64,000 nt of DNA from Nakazawaea peltata. Its lineage: Eukaryota; Ascomycota; Pichiomycetes; Alaninales; Pachysolenaceae. Positions 27,664-37,160 of this stretch are shown piece by piece. Where the stretch lies: the NCBI GenBank assembly GCA_001599355.1, contig BCGQ01000001.1:2669135-2733134 (forward strand). The letters run 5' to 3'. The first letter of the stretch is position 1; every line of letters begins with the position of its first letter. The notes under the pieces are model-generated. The model saw only the letters and a list, made by a program, of their open reading frames with translations. It was not told the origin of the DNA and searched no databases. The position numbers were made by a program, and so were the translations under genes.

Positions 27664-27676
27664 CTTATCAGATAAG
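27664..27676. promoter_or_regulatory. inverted GATA-factor sites CTTATC-A-GATAAG
   Basis: Two GATAAG elements in opposite orientation separated by one base, the pattern bound by Gln3/Gat1/Dal80 type factors. Confidence 0.55.
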
Positions 27677-28011
27677 GTGGGAAAGAGAGAGTGGGTATTC
27701 ATATGAATTGAGCACAAGGGTGGAGATTTGATTTCGGAATCTCAATCTGAATACTTATATCACTCTATATATCCAGTTGTTTTATCCTCAGGTTTTTAGC
27801 TTTCCCCCTTCTCAATACCCCCTCAAATCCATCAAACCCTCACTTTACTATCCTTGCCCTGCCTGCCCCACAGCCTGCCCACCGCCCTGCCCACCGCTCA
27901 CAGAAAATTCCAAGAATTTCTGCCATTTTCAAATAATAAATAAATTAATACAACTCGAGATAACCGCTGATAGACTCTGTAAAGAACACGATTTGTCGAG
28001 ACTGATTCATC

Positions 28012-28965
28012 ATGACAACTACAGTTCCAGCAATCTACGCTTTCCCAGAACTCTCTGGTGTTGCTGATGCTGTCGCAGACCACGTATTGGCCGCTCAAAA
28101 TATGGCGTTATATGACGATGTGAATAAACAGGTCAAAGTGATGGCATCCTCCAAATCAGGGACAAGTTTGGCTAACTCGACCACGAGTTTGAGCTCTAAT
28201 CTGACAATCCCATCCAAAGATGATAAGAAATTGAAACAATTATTGCTGAAGAAAGAGAGAGATTTACTGTCAAGAAGATTTAGAATAGCCATCAGTGGAG
28301 GGTCGTTACTCACGGTATTACACGAAGGTTTATTGAAGAGATCAAAAGAAATTGAATGGGGTCGTTGGGATGTTTACTTTGCCGATGAGAGATTGGTGCC
28401 ATTTGGTTCTCCTGATTCTAATTATGGTTCACTGAAACGTAAATTGTTCGATTTGATCCCACCAGATTCTCCACAACCTACTATATATCATATTGATGAG
28501 ACGTTGATTGATGATGCTCAAGAATGTGCTGATAATTATGAAAAATCTTTAATCAAGGGTTTTGCTGCTAAGGATTCTGTTAAATTACCAATGTTTGACC
28601 TTTTACTTCTAGGGTGTGCTCCAGATGGACACATCGCTTCGTTGTTCCCTGGACAGCCCACTTTAAGAGAAGAATATGCTTGGGTTGTACCGGTTGAAAA
28701 TGCTCCAAGTGGACCGTCGACTAGAATCACACTTACTGTTCCTGTTATCTGTCATGCTCATAGAGTTACATTTGTCGTTGAAGGTTCTACGAAGCTGCCT
28801 GTTGTTAAGACTATAATGGAAAGACCAGATAAAGGTTTGCCAAGTAGTATTGTGAATGAAGGAGCAGCCGGGAAAGTCATTTGGTTTGTAGACACGGCTG
28901 CTTTGACTGATGTTGATGTTACTAAGAAGCAGTATAAGTTCCTTGTGAAGAATGGGTCTGATTAA
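28012..28965 (+). CDS. SOL3: 6-phosphogluconolactonase (Sol family)
   Basis: 317 residues. It hydrolyses 6-phosphogluconolactone in the oxidative pentose phosphate pathway. Motifs: FRIAISGGSLLTVLHEGL, WDVYFADERLVPFGSPDSNYG, and LLGCAPDGHIASLFPG with the catalytic His region. Residues about 44-78 form a Ser/Thr/Lys-rich insertion between the first helix and the first strand, longer than in bacterial enzymes. S. cerevisiae has four Sol paralogues; I use SOL3 only as the nearest catalytic type. Confidence 0.85.
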   Translation: MTTTVPAIYAFPELSGVADAVADHVLAAQNMALYDDVNKQVKVMASSKSGTSLANSTTSLSSNLTIPSKDDKKLKQLLLKKERDLLSRRFRIAISGGSLLTVLHEGLLKRSKEIEWGRWDVYFADERLVPFGSPDSNYGSLKRKLFDLIPPDSPQPTIYHIDETLIDDAQECADNYEKSLIKGFAAKDSVKLPMFDLLLLGCAPDGHIASLFPGQPTLREEYAWVVPVENAPSGPSTRITLTVPVICHAHRVTFVVEGSTKLPVVKTIMERPDKGLPSSIVNEGAAGKVIWFVDTAALTDVDVTKKQYKFLVKNGSD

Positions 28966-29448
28966 TTTGATTTTTGCATCTGTATACTTTATATATGACT
29001 ATCTGATGAATGATGTAGTGCTGTGCTTGTGACTCTCCTGTGCCCGGCAGTCCTCCTACTCTGTGCCCGGCACCCTTCCTACCCTCCCTTTCTACCCTTC
29101 CCCTTCTCCTACTCTGTTTCTCCTACTCTGCTTCTCCTATCCTCTCCCGCGCACCCCAGCCCATCTTCCACCCACCGCCCGCGCTCGATCTGCCTCTCTC
29201 CTGCGCACACTCCTCTTCCTCTGCCCGAGCATCTGCCTCTCTTCCTCTCGCTCTTCCTCTCGCTCTTCCTCTCGCTCTTCCTCTCGCTCTTCCTCCGCGC
29301 TTCCTCCCGCGCTCCGCGCACCTCCCCCCATCTCCCTCCCACTTTTGGCCCATCTTCCCCTTTGGCCCTTCCTCGCGCGCGCGCGCACCCTGTCAACCCT
29401 TAAATTCAAATCTCAAATTAACACCTATTCACTTCAACAACCCAGACA
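28966..29448. other. intergenic with an extreme C+T-rich tract and a 12-bp tandem repeat
   Basis: Between about 29035 and 29395 the plus strand is almost all pyrimidine. It includes two near-copies of tctgtgcccggca-like sequence (29040-29080), the tandem at 29241-29288 and a (CG)n-like gcgcgcgcgc run near 29375-29386. No protein-like frame is credible; the frames here are long only because the tract lacks A. Confidence 0.7.
29241..29288. repeat. 12-bp tandem repeat cttcctctcgct, four units
   Basis: Four perfect contiguous copies with a partial fifth, inside the polypyrimidine leader of the LMBR1-domain gene. Confidence 0.9.
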
Positions 29449-31398
29449 ATGTGGTGGATACTCATCGTATTATCCCTGGTCACTTTAGTGGCCTCGATCC
29501 TCTTGATCAATGTGTTCATCAGGATCGTCAATTACCCCCTCTATTTCACCGCCATATTGACCCTCTCCATCTACCTCCCACTTTCGATCATTTTCTTACT
29601 TCCCATCGACTTAATCTCATCATTGGACGATGCACATTCGATCTTCTCGGTCAAGAATTCGATCGTTTTAATCGCTTGGAAGTGTAACTATTGGATGACC
29701 TTCCTGCTCACATGGTTGGTTTTACCCTTTTTACAAAGTTGGTATGACAATGGTCAGTTCAATACTAAGGCAAGATTTAGGGCCAGTCTTCGAGAGGTGT
29801 TGAAGTTCCAACTTATTTTACTTGTGGGTAGTATTTTTGGTTTGATATACATTATTGGGTCTATAGGGTTCAATTTCGTGCTGATAAAGTCATTGATCAT
29901 CACAATTTCCCACATTTATCTGTTGGTATTACTGTTATGGTTGATGTCTCATAGTTTGATCTCGATCCCAAAGAATAGATATATTGATAGTGATGCTACA
30001 AGGACTAAATTGAACGATTATTATATCAAACTCCCCAAAATCAATGAAGACTTGGCCGATATCAAGTTCAGTTTGAAAGAATCTTGTGGTAAGATCATGA
30101 AATTAAACGACTTAAAAGACTACAATATAGAGTTTCGTGATTGGATCATTAGTCTTGTTGAGCAAGTCCCACAGGAGTATGCCGATCCTATATGGTACCG
30201 TGGGGATCTGATCACTAATGATCAGTTGAACAACAAATTCATAAGTTCGATCACCAAAGATTTCAACTACAATTCTTATAGATATACTCTGGTGAAGACT
30301 CATTTTGATGATCTTTTAGATAAGATCTTTGAATTGGAGGATATCTTACAATCTGAGGTATCTAAACAGCTACAATTCAGATTCAGATCGTCTAGATTCT
30401 CACCTAAAACAACCTTCTATATTCATAGATACCTGTTACCGATTTTGAACAAGATCTTTGCTCTGGCTCTTCTGTGTTTGTCACTCTTAATTATTGAATC
30501 TGAGATCATGCATTCTACAAGGTTTTCATTGATTAATCTCTTGTTCAAGGGACAACTGTTGACACTGCAAGTGTTCAAAAACTTCACTGTCTTGATTATT
30601 CTCTTGTCATACATGCTTATAGCTTCGTTAAACTCGCTTTCTAATGTGAGGATCTTCAATTTATATCATTTATCTAGACACCAGCTGTCAGATCCAGTAT
30701 CGGTGACCTTTTTCATCACCTATGCACTGAGATTAACCATCCCATTGTCGTATAATTTCACCATGTTGTTGAATAACTCCAATAATTCCTTCCATCTGTT
30801 CATTGGGAAGTCATTGACATTAATCCCAATCGGAAATATCGTCAATGATTGGCTTCCAAGATTGATTTTAATCCCAATTTTACTCTCGTTTTTCAATGTT
30901 TATGAGAGAGTACTGAACTTCATTTCACTGAAATTGGATTTCGATTTGTATAATTACTTTGAGGATTACGATTTCGATGATTCTTCAGATGTTCAAGATC
31001 TCGATATCCTGAAACGGAACTCGCTGATTCAACTGGGTCAAAGAATCCTGCAACTGGAGGCTGGTAAGATCTCATCTGGGGCAGCTTTGAGAGATAGCGA
31101 GGTAAATTTGAGGAGATTTAATCTTCAACGTAACTCGGCAAGACTGGCAAATAACGATATAGAGACAAATTTGTATCATGACGACGATTATATGAACAAT
31201 CGTATCATGGAAAGCATGCTTACAGAGAATGATTATGAGACATCATATGGGCTTGAAGAGCCTAGGTCGATATTTAAGAAATTTACTTCATTTTTCAGTA
31301 AAAATGGGTCCATGGAGAGAGAAGCAGATCCAATAGGTTCCCAACATCTTTCACGGCTGTATGAGGATCTTGAAGACGATGATAATCTTGTTATATAA
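29449..31398 (+). CDS. LMBR1-domain (LMBRD2-like) multi-pass membrane protein
   Basis: 649 residues with about nine predicted membrane spans: several in 1-180, a cytoplasmic coiled-coil loop about 180-320, then spans around 330-500 and a charged tail. The block CNYWMTFLLTWLVLPFLQSW near 80-100 matches the LMBRD2 signature. Animal LMBRD2 modulates GPCR signalling; the fungal role is unknown. I recall no S. cerevisiae counterpart. The final 130 residues are acidic and Asn/Asp-rich. CTG-coded positions, several inside spans, become Ala. Confidence 0.78.
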   Translation: MWWILIVLSLVTLVASILLINVFIRIVNYPLYFTAILTLSIYLPLSIIFLLPIDLISSLDDAHSIFSVKNSIVLIAWKCNYWMTFLLTWLVLPFLQSWYDNGQFNTKARFRASLREVLKFQLILLVGSIFGLIYIIGSIGFNFVLIKSLIITISHIYLLVLLLWLMSHSLISIPKNRYIDSDATRTKLNDYYIKLPKINEDLADIKFSLKESCGKIMKLNDLKDYNIEFRDWIISLVEQVPQEYADPIWYRGDLITNDQLNNKFISSITKDFNYNSYRYTLVKTHFDDLLDKIFELEDILQSEVSKQLQFRFRSSRFSPKTTFYIHRYLLPILNKIFALALLCLSLLIIESEIMHSTRFSLINLLFKGQLLTLQVFKNFTVLIILLSYMLIASLNSLSNVRIFNLYHLSRHQLSDPVSVTFFITYALRLTIPLSYNFTMLLNNSNNSFHLFIGKSLTLIPIGNIVNDWLPRLILIPILLSFFNVYERVLNFISLKLDFDLYNYFEDYDFDDSSDVQDLDILKRNSLIQLGQRILQLEAGKISSGAALRDSEVNLRRFNLQRNSARLANNDIETNLYHDDDYMNNRIMESMLTENDYETSYGLEEPRSIFKKFTSFFSKNGSMEREADPIGSQHLSRLYEDLEDDDNLVI

Positions 31399-31888
31399 TT
31401 AATGCAATAATTCTTATCTTTAATTTTCGGATAAATCCTCGGATGTAAAGTGGAAGGGAAAAACTGCAGCCGATAAGAGAGGGCAGGAAGTGGGGGTGGG
31501 GGGCGAAGGAGGGGCCAAAGAGAGGGGGAGCAAGTGTCAGTATTGAAAGAAGAGTCAAAGATGAGTCTTAGGCTATTCGGCACATCGATCCATCTATCCT
31601 GCTGCCTCATACAATGCCAAAACCTTCGCAATGCGCCTGCTTCATATATGATGCTAAAGCTTATTGCACACTATATTAGATCGCACACTAATTCTGTGCC
31701 CCTGAGAATAAAGTCAAAGTGCCTTATGACCCGATTTCTGCCCTTAATACCTGCACAACACTTGGAAAATTTTTCCTCAATCGAGTAATTTCTGACCGCC
31801 TGCAGAAGCTTGATATATAAAGGGCAAGGCATTTTTCTATGAGACGGTTGATGTCGAAAGAAGTATAGCAACTTGAGTGGTTGAGGGT
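31399..31888. other. intergenic, FAA2 promoter
   Basis: No gene is favoured. A purine-rich block lies at 31490-31530. An ATG frame of 75 codons (31561-31788) could be a leader frame but resembles nothing. A TATATAA box is present at 31814-31820. Confidence 0.55.
31814..31820 (+). promoter_or_regulatory. TATA box of FAA2
   Basis: TATATAA about 70 bp upstream of the FAA2 ATG. Confidence 0.5.
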
Positions 31889-34063
31889 ATGAGTACACAG
31901 ATTGGGAGCAGAACGTTCCAAAAGGAGAACCCGAACATCATTCGTGATCTTCAGGCAAAGATCTTCCCATATGATTTCAATAAGACCAGCACATCTGTCC
32001 GTGTCCCGGGCACCAAAGAGCCCGGATACTCGTCGATTTATGTGAGCAAGCTGGCTGTCACCGGAGATGGGCAATACAAGGTTTATGATCTACTTGACCC
32101 ATTACTTGACACTTTCGATAAGATGTTCTCTCATGCTGCAAGTCTGTTCTCAGATCGGATGTGTTTATTGGAACGTAAGATGGGTAAGAATGGTCAGTAT
32201 GATCCGTTCTTTACCGGTGAAACTTATAGACGTGTTGCTGAACGTCGTCTCAATATCGGAAGTGGATTCTTGTATTTGTTGAAGACCAATGAATTTGCTC
32301 CTCCACAAGGGTTTTCCGACGATCTTATCTTGACAATTTATTCCAAGAATAGAGTCGAATGGGTCCTCACCGATTCTGCTTGTCATGCCTATGATATCAC
32401 CTCGACTCTGTTGTATGATACTTTGGGAACTGAGTCATCTCAATATATTTTGGAGGTCACAAAGTCCCCAATTATTGTTTGTTCAGCTGATAAGATCGAA
32501 ACCATCTTGAAATTGAAACCTACTTTACCCCATTTATGCACCATTGTTTCTATGGATAACTTGACTATGCCTGTCAACCGTCCTCTCGTTAAGAAGGCTC
32601 GTGATTTGGGTGTCCATTTGACTGATTTAGTCACTGTAGAGAAATTGGGAGAATTGAACCCTCAAGTTCGTATTCCTCCTACCCCAGATTCCGTCTATAC
32701 AATCTCTTTCACTTCAGGTACTACAGGTCAACCAAAGGGTGTCGTCCTCACCCATAGAGCCATTGTAGCATGTGTTACGTTCAACGCTATGTCTATTCCA
32801 GCTCCAACATACCGTGGGAAGATCAAGAAGAACATCAAGATGTTCTCGTTCTTGCCGTTACTGCATGTATTTGAACGTGTCTCCACTCTTATCTACCTTT
32901 TCTTGGGTCTGTCGGTTCATTATCCAAATAAAGACGATACTGCGTTGACTTTGATCGATAACTTGAAGATTGTCAAACCAGACGTCTTGGTCCTGGTCCC
33001 AAGATTATATAACAGATTAGAGCAAGTGTTACGGCAACGTGTAGAAGCCAGTCCAATGTTGAAGAAGATCATAGAAAGACGTATCAAACTGCTGGATTCT
33101 AAAAATGGAAGATTACAAGGATATGGTTATGATACTTTTATTATCAATAAGATTAGAAGTGCCGTTGGGTTCGATAACATGGACTGGATCCTTACCGGGT
33201 CTCTGCCATTACTGCCATCTACTATGTCCTTCTTGAGACTGGCTTTAAACATTGGTGTCAGTGTTGGTTATGGAGCTACCGAGACCTCTGGAGGTGTCGC
33301 TTGTACTGTTCCTTGGGATACCAATGATGGACATTGTGGCCCTGTGGCATTGACTATGCAAATGAAAATCAAAAGTGTTCCAGACTTGAATTACTTTGCA
33401 GAGGATTCGAACACAGGTCTTGATGTCGATGAACCAAAGGGGGAGATTTTATTCCGTGGACCCCAAGTTTTCTCAGGCTACTACAAGAGACCTGATCTCA
33501 CCCTGGAAACAATGGAAGAGGGGGGTTGGTTCCGTACTGGTGATGTTGGTAGAATCGATAAAGAAGGTCGGATCTACATCATCGACCGTGTTAAAAACTT
33601 CTTCAAATTACTGCAAGGTGAATTTATCGTCCCTGACAGAGTCGAGAACATTTACTCGGTTGCCAATGGTTTCATCTCTCAATTATTTGTTCATGGTGAT
33701 CTGCAAAGTACTTATATTGTGGCAATTGTAGGAATCGAAAAAGCCCCTTTACAAGAATTACTTAAAGATCTTATAGATCCTGCGCACATTCCGCTGGACG
33801 ACGAGCTGTTGTTGAAATTCCTGAATTCTGTGCCAATTAAGGCTAGAATTTTACGTAAGATGAATTCTAAGACTGTTCAACTGCAATTATCTGGATTAGA
33901 GAGAATACATAATATCCATATTGCTTTTGAGCCATTTACTATTGAGGGTGGTCTTCTTACTCCTACATTCAAGGTTAAGAGAAATGTTGCTAAGAGTTAT
34001 TATGCTTCAGTTTGTGAGCAATTATATAAAGAGGGTAAAATCACAGCAGATGCTAAACTTTAG
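31889..34063 (+). CDS. FAA2: peroxisomal acyl-CoA synthetase Faa2
   Basis: 724 residues (S. cerevisiae Faa2 is 744). It activates medium/long fatty acids to acyl-CoA for beta-oxidation. The AMP-binding signature SFTSGTTGQPKGVVLTHRA lies near 275-290, YGATETSGG near 465, and GWFRTGDVGRID near 550. The C terminus is AKL, a peroxisomal PTS1. CTG at residues 325 (FLPL-x-HVFER), 369 (LV-x-VPRLYNR), 439 (GS-x-PL) and 442 falls where acyl-CoA synthetases carry Ala, or Ala/Ser at 442. ATG 31889 is the first in frame. Convergent with OLE1. Confidence 0.95.
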   Translation: MSTQIGSRTFQKENPNIIRDLQAKIFPYDFNKTSTSVRVPGTKEPGYSSIYVSKLAVTGDGQYKVYDLLDPLLDTFDKMFSHAASLFSDRMCLLERKMGKNGQYDPFFTGETYRRVAERRLNIGSGFLYLLKTNEFAPPQGFSDDLILTIYSKNRVEWVLTDSACHAYDITSTLLYDTLGTESSQYILEVTKSPIIVCSADKIETILKLKPTLPHLCTIVSMDNLTMPVNRPLVKKARDLGVHLTDLVTVEKLGELNPQVRIPPTPDSVYTISFTSGTTGQPKGVVLTHRAIVACVTFNAMSIPAPTYRGKIKKNIKMFSFLPLLHVFERVSTLIYLFLGLSVHYPNKDDTALTLIDNLKIVKPDVLVLVPRLYNRLEQVLRQRVEASPMLKKIIERRIKLLDSKNGRLQGYGYDTFIINKIRSAVGFDNMDWILTGSLPLLPSTMSFLRLALNIGVSVGYGATETSGGVACTVPWDTNDGHCGPVALTMQMKIKSVPDLNYFAEDSNTGLDVDEPKGEILFRGPQVFSGYYKRPDLTLETMEEGGWFRTGDVGRIDKEGRIYIIDRVKNFFKLLQGEFIVPDRVENIYSVANGFISQLFVHGDLQSTYIVAIVGIEKAPLQELLKDLIDPAHIPLDDELLLKFLNSVPIKARILRKMNSKTVQLQLSGLERIHNIHIAFEPFTIEGGLLTPTFKVKRNVAKSYYASVCEQLYKEGKITADAKL

Positions 34064-34381
34064 TTCAGATCAACTTGACGACCATATCTGATCAACTATT
34101 CTAAACAACGTTAGATAGTATATAGAGACTTGTTATATTGATTATGTAGATTTCCTAGTTAGTAAATTTAGTTTATTGCCTGATTTGTAATTTGATCGTA
34201 CACGACTTTTCAACACGTCTCCGATACACCTCAGATCCATCAGATTCACTAGATTCACTAGATTCACTAGATTCAAACTTACACTTATCTACACTTCATT
34301 AACTCGTAAATCTGTCCATATATATATAAACAATAGGTATAGTCTCTTTTTATTCCATTAATTCCATTATGATTCGTTTCT
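34064..34381. other. convergent intergenic FAA2/OLE1
   Basis: It holds one TACACGACT core (34199-34207) and a 9-bp tandem repeat (34242-34275). Otherwise AT-rich 3' flanking sequence. Confidence 0.6.
34242..34275. repeat. 9-bp tandem repeat agattcact
   Basis: Three perfect units and a fourth that diverges after agattca, in the FAA2/OLE1 spacer. Confidence 0.9.
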
Positions 34382-35851
34382 TCAAGCTTGTTTCGACATC
34401 TTTCCGTCCAACATGTCGTTTTGTACCTTGAAAGTATCGCTGACAGCACCAGAATCTCTGATAACAGCGACTCTCATAGTGGCCAACAAGTTATGTGCAG
34501 CATTAGAGTGGGCATAGACACCTCCATTGAAAGCAGTGGTGGCATCCTTTCCAATAGAAGCCTTGATCAAAGGAGCTCCACCTGGATGCAGTCCAATGAA
34601 CCCATTCACATTATGCACAATACCAGAAATGATACATAAACCTTTCTCGGTCTTACATCTCTCGAAGAACTCGGATTTGTCCCAAACTGGCAACTCGTCC
34701 AATGGAGTACCCCAGTTCAATTTGGATCTCATAGAGTCCAATTTCTTTTGTTGTTGCTGGACTAAACCTTGCTCAATAGCGTTCTGGGAGAACTTCTTCA
34801 AGTCATAGGCCAATCCCAACTTCCAACAACACCAAATGACAACCTTAGTTGGGTCATATTGGTACCATTTCAAGGCATTTCTGTAATCGGATGGGAATTC
34901 ATGGTGGAAATTGTGGTAACCTTCACCAAAAGTGACCCAAGCGGTAAGGAAATGATCTCTTGGAGTTCTTCTGTCATCGAAAGGTTGTACACCAATCCAA
35001 TGAGCAAGAGAGTTGACACAGAAAGTGGCTTGTTGAATAAAAGTAGATTTCAAAATACCAGCATAAATAAATCCTCCCCAGTAATCACCCCAGAAGATAC
35101 CAGCGATCAAACATGGGAATACAAAGGCAAAGAAGGCCATAAATAACAAATAATGTCTGTGTTGAACTCTGACGACCCAGTCGTCAATCAAGTCTGAGAT
35201 ATCGGCTCTAGCCTTATATCTAGGGTTTGGTTTTTGTAACATCCAACCCATATGAGAGTACCAGAAACCACGTCTGGCATCATATGGATCACGGACGGTA
35301 TCAGTATATCTGTGGTGGATTCTATGAGAGTGGCCCCACCATTTGATGGAACCTTCGATGGCACCAGCACCGAAACAAGCATAGAATAATCTGACTGGTA
35401 ACTTGGCATTGTAAGCCTTATGAGCCCACAATCTGTGGTAACCAGCAGTGATAGATAAACCACCAAAGATGTACATAACAACAGCCAAGATGGCGGTCTT
35501 CAAATACAATGGAGTGGAGAAGGCGCTAATCACACCATACATTGGGATCAGAACGACAAGGATGAAGTTCAACCAGTTGATATGTTGGTGCCAGTTGGAT
35601 AAAGTCCATGGTTGCTCACTGATGTGCTTGTTCAGTAGCAGCAGCAGCTTTGTCTGCTTATCCTTCTCAAGCAATAACAGCAAGGAGTCCTTTGCCATCT
35701 GGTCAGCAGAAACATCATAAAGATTCTTACTGCCCATCAAACGACCACCTACACCGGCGGCAACGATCCTCTTCTTCATGGATCCAGCGGCGATCACATT
35801 GGCAGCTGTGACATCGACTGAATCCAATTTAGATTCCGATTCCATAGACAT
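34382..35851 (-). CDS. OLE1: stearoyl-CoA delta-9 desaturase Ole1
   Basis: 489 residues (S. cerevisiae 510). An ER-membrane di-iron enzyme making palmitoleic and oleic acid. Three histidine boxes are present: HRLWAH (139-144), HRIHH (176-180) and HNFHH (313-317). Membrane pairs lie around 95-135 and 235-275. A fused C-terminal cytochrome b5 domain has HPGG (422-425) and the second haem His near 448. Residues 69-71 and 73 are CTG, so the apparent leucine run before NKHISEQ is really Ala-rich (KAAALA), better suited to this soluble N-terminal segment. A TATATATA box lies about 70 bp upstream. Confidence 0.97.
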   Translation of the reverse strand: MSMESESKLDSVDVTAANVIAAGSMKKRIVAAGVGGRLMGSKNLYDVSADQMAKDSLLLLLEKDKQTKLLLLLNKHISEQPWTLSNWHQHINWLNFILVVLIPMYGVISAFSTPLYLKTAILAVVMYIFGGLSITAGYHRLWAHKAYNAKLPVRLFYACFGAGAIEGSIKWWGHSHRIHHRYTDTVRDPYDARRGFWYSHMGWMLQKPNPRYKARADISDLIDDWVVRVQHRHYLLFMAFFAFVFPCLIAGIFWGDYWGGFIYAGILKSTFIQQATFCVNSLAHWIGVQPFDDRRTPRDHFLTAWVTFGEGYHNFHHEFPSDYRNALKWYQYDPTKVVIWCCWKLGLAYDLKKFSQNAIEQGLVQQQQKKLDSMRSKLNWGTPLDELPVWDKSEFFERCKTEKGLCIISGIVHNVNGFIGLHPGGAPLIKASIGKDATTAFNGGVYAHSNAAHNLLATMRVAVIRDSGAVSDTFKVQNDMLDGKMSKQA

Positions 35852-35919
35852 CTTTCAAAAATTAATTTATCCTGATCTCTGGTTTTGCGAAATTTTAAAC
35901 CTAAGGCTCTTCTCCTGAC

Positions 35920-35928
35920 TATATATAT
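35920..35928 (-). promoter_or_regulatory. TATA box of OLE1
   Basis: Alternating TA run about 70 bp upstream of the OLE1 ATG. Confidence 0.45.
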
Positions 35929-36047
35929 TTTTTTCTAGGCAAATCTGATGTGATTTGCAGGGAAAAAAATTTTCCCAGGTTATGAGGGAGATCTGCTTAT
36001 TATTTTTGTAGGAGGCGATGGGAATGTTGGGTAATTAACGGATTGGG

Positions 36048-36066
36048 AATTGGGTGGTACACGACT
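36048..36066 (-). promoter_or_regulatory. composite motif AGTCGTGTA-N3-CCCAATT
   Basis: On the plus strand AATTGGG (36048-36054), three bases, TACACGACT (36058-36066). About 200 bp upstream of OLE1. Confidence 0.5.
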
Positions 36067-37160
36067 TATTTGGAAGGGGGGTTGTGGTGGTTCGGGATGA
36101 GAATATGGAGACGGGAGGGGGGTTAGAATGAAATTAAATTACTAGACAGGAGGTCAGATCGAAGGAGAGGGGATGTGTTATGTTTCCACGTGAATATGGC
36201 GAATCTGGTTAATATCTTAGCTATACTCCCTTGGAGATGCCTCTTTATCAGATCTCCCAAAATTATCTTATCTATGCGCTATATTAGTGAAGGGCTCATT
36301 CGTTTCTCGGGTCTCTCGGGTTTCTCGTATGTCTCGGGTTTCTCAAAAATCGTACTACAAGTTTTTTAGTTTTTTGTTGTGAATTTGGAATCAGATCATA
36401 AAGGGAACTAAAAAGAAGACTAAAAAAAGAGCAAACTAAGAAGAAGCTCAGGTAGGAGAAGAACCAAGAGGTGAGTTGGGAGTGAGATCGGGTGAGCGAA
36501 TGAGCCGATTAAACTGGGTTAGTGTATCAGTCCACTGTATGATTCAACTACATATCATTCAATTTGTGTTAACTCTATTAGTGACTCATTATCCCAACTT
36601 CTTTTCATCTCTCTACTCTTCACTCTCCTTCCTATTCTGCACTTCTTTTACTCTCTGTTTATTTCCCAACCTTTCAAATCTGCAAATTAACCCCTTTAAA
36701 TATTCTTGCTCAATTCGTTTAGCGATTTGCCCTACATAACTTCTTTCGCATTCAATTATTAATATTTTGCTAATGTTGATCTCGTGGGTCGGTAAATTAA
36801 TAAAGTGCTCCTAATTATATGGAGTCAACTTAAGTAAGGGTGACACCAATACCAACCACCCTTCATAATCTACACCAAAAACTTGGCCACCTCATCTCTG
36901 ACCTCAATTGCTTCCCCTCATCACTCTCTTCCCATCCACTCTACTTCTCCAAATTTCCCCCTCCCCCCTCTACTCTCTCTTCACCCCACCCCCTTTACAC
37001 CCCTTCACAGCCCGTTACCCTTCACTTTTACAGCCCTCATTCCCCATATTTCTTAACTCCTTAGCAAATTCCCAAAAAAATTTTCCTTTGCCTTCTTAAA
37101 CTCATTTTAAATAAAAAGGAGCATGTGGAGAGGAGGCAACTCTGACTGAATCAATCGATC

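Larger units (their letters stand above)
27370..28011. other. divergent promoter PTC6-like/6PGL with a cluster of inverted repeats
   Basis: 642 bp. It contains a Reb1-type CGGGTAA (27557-27563), an inverted repeat (27607-27629), a perfect 14-bp palindrome (27646-27659), a head-to-head GATA pair (27664-27676), and an AC/TC-rich leader. A 73-codon ATG frame on the minus strand at 27329-27550 overlaps the PTC6-like start and looks spurious. Confidence 0.65.
35852..37160. other. long divergent promoter OLE1/SDS23
   Basis: 1309 bp without a credible gene. It has a TATATATA box (35920-35928), a composite motif at 36048-36066, a tctcgggt-type short repeat (36305-36344), a purine-rich block (36395-36470) and a strongly pyrimidine-rich leader for SDS23 (36880-37060). 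The size suggests heavily regulated promoters, as OLE1 has in other yeasts. Confidence 0.65.

Noticed and set aside
29109-29409. Long Arg/Glu-rich and Ser/Pro-rich frames on both strands
   Set aside because: They are products of the polypyrimidine tract and 12-bp repeat, which has almost no stop codons in any frame.
31561-31788. 75-codon ATG frame upstream of FAA2
   Set aside because: No family resemblance, biased composition, and it sits where a promoter is expected; at most a leader frame.
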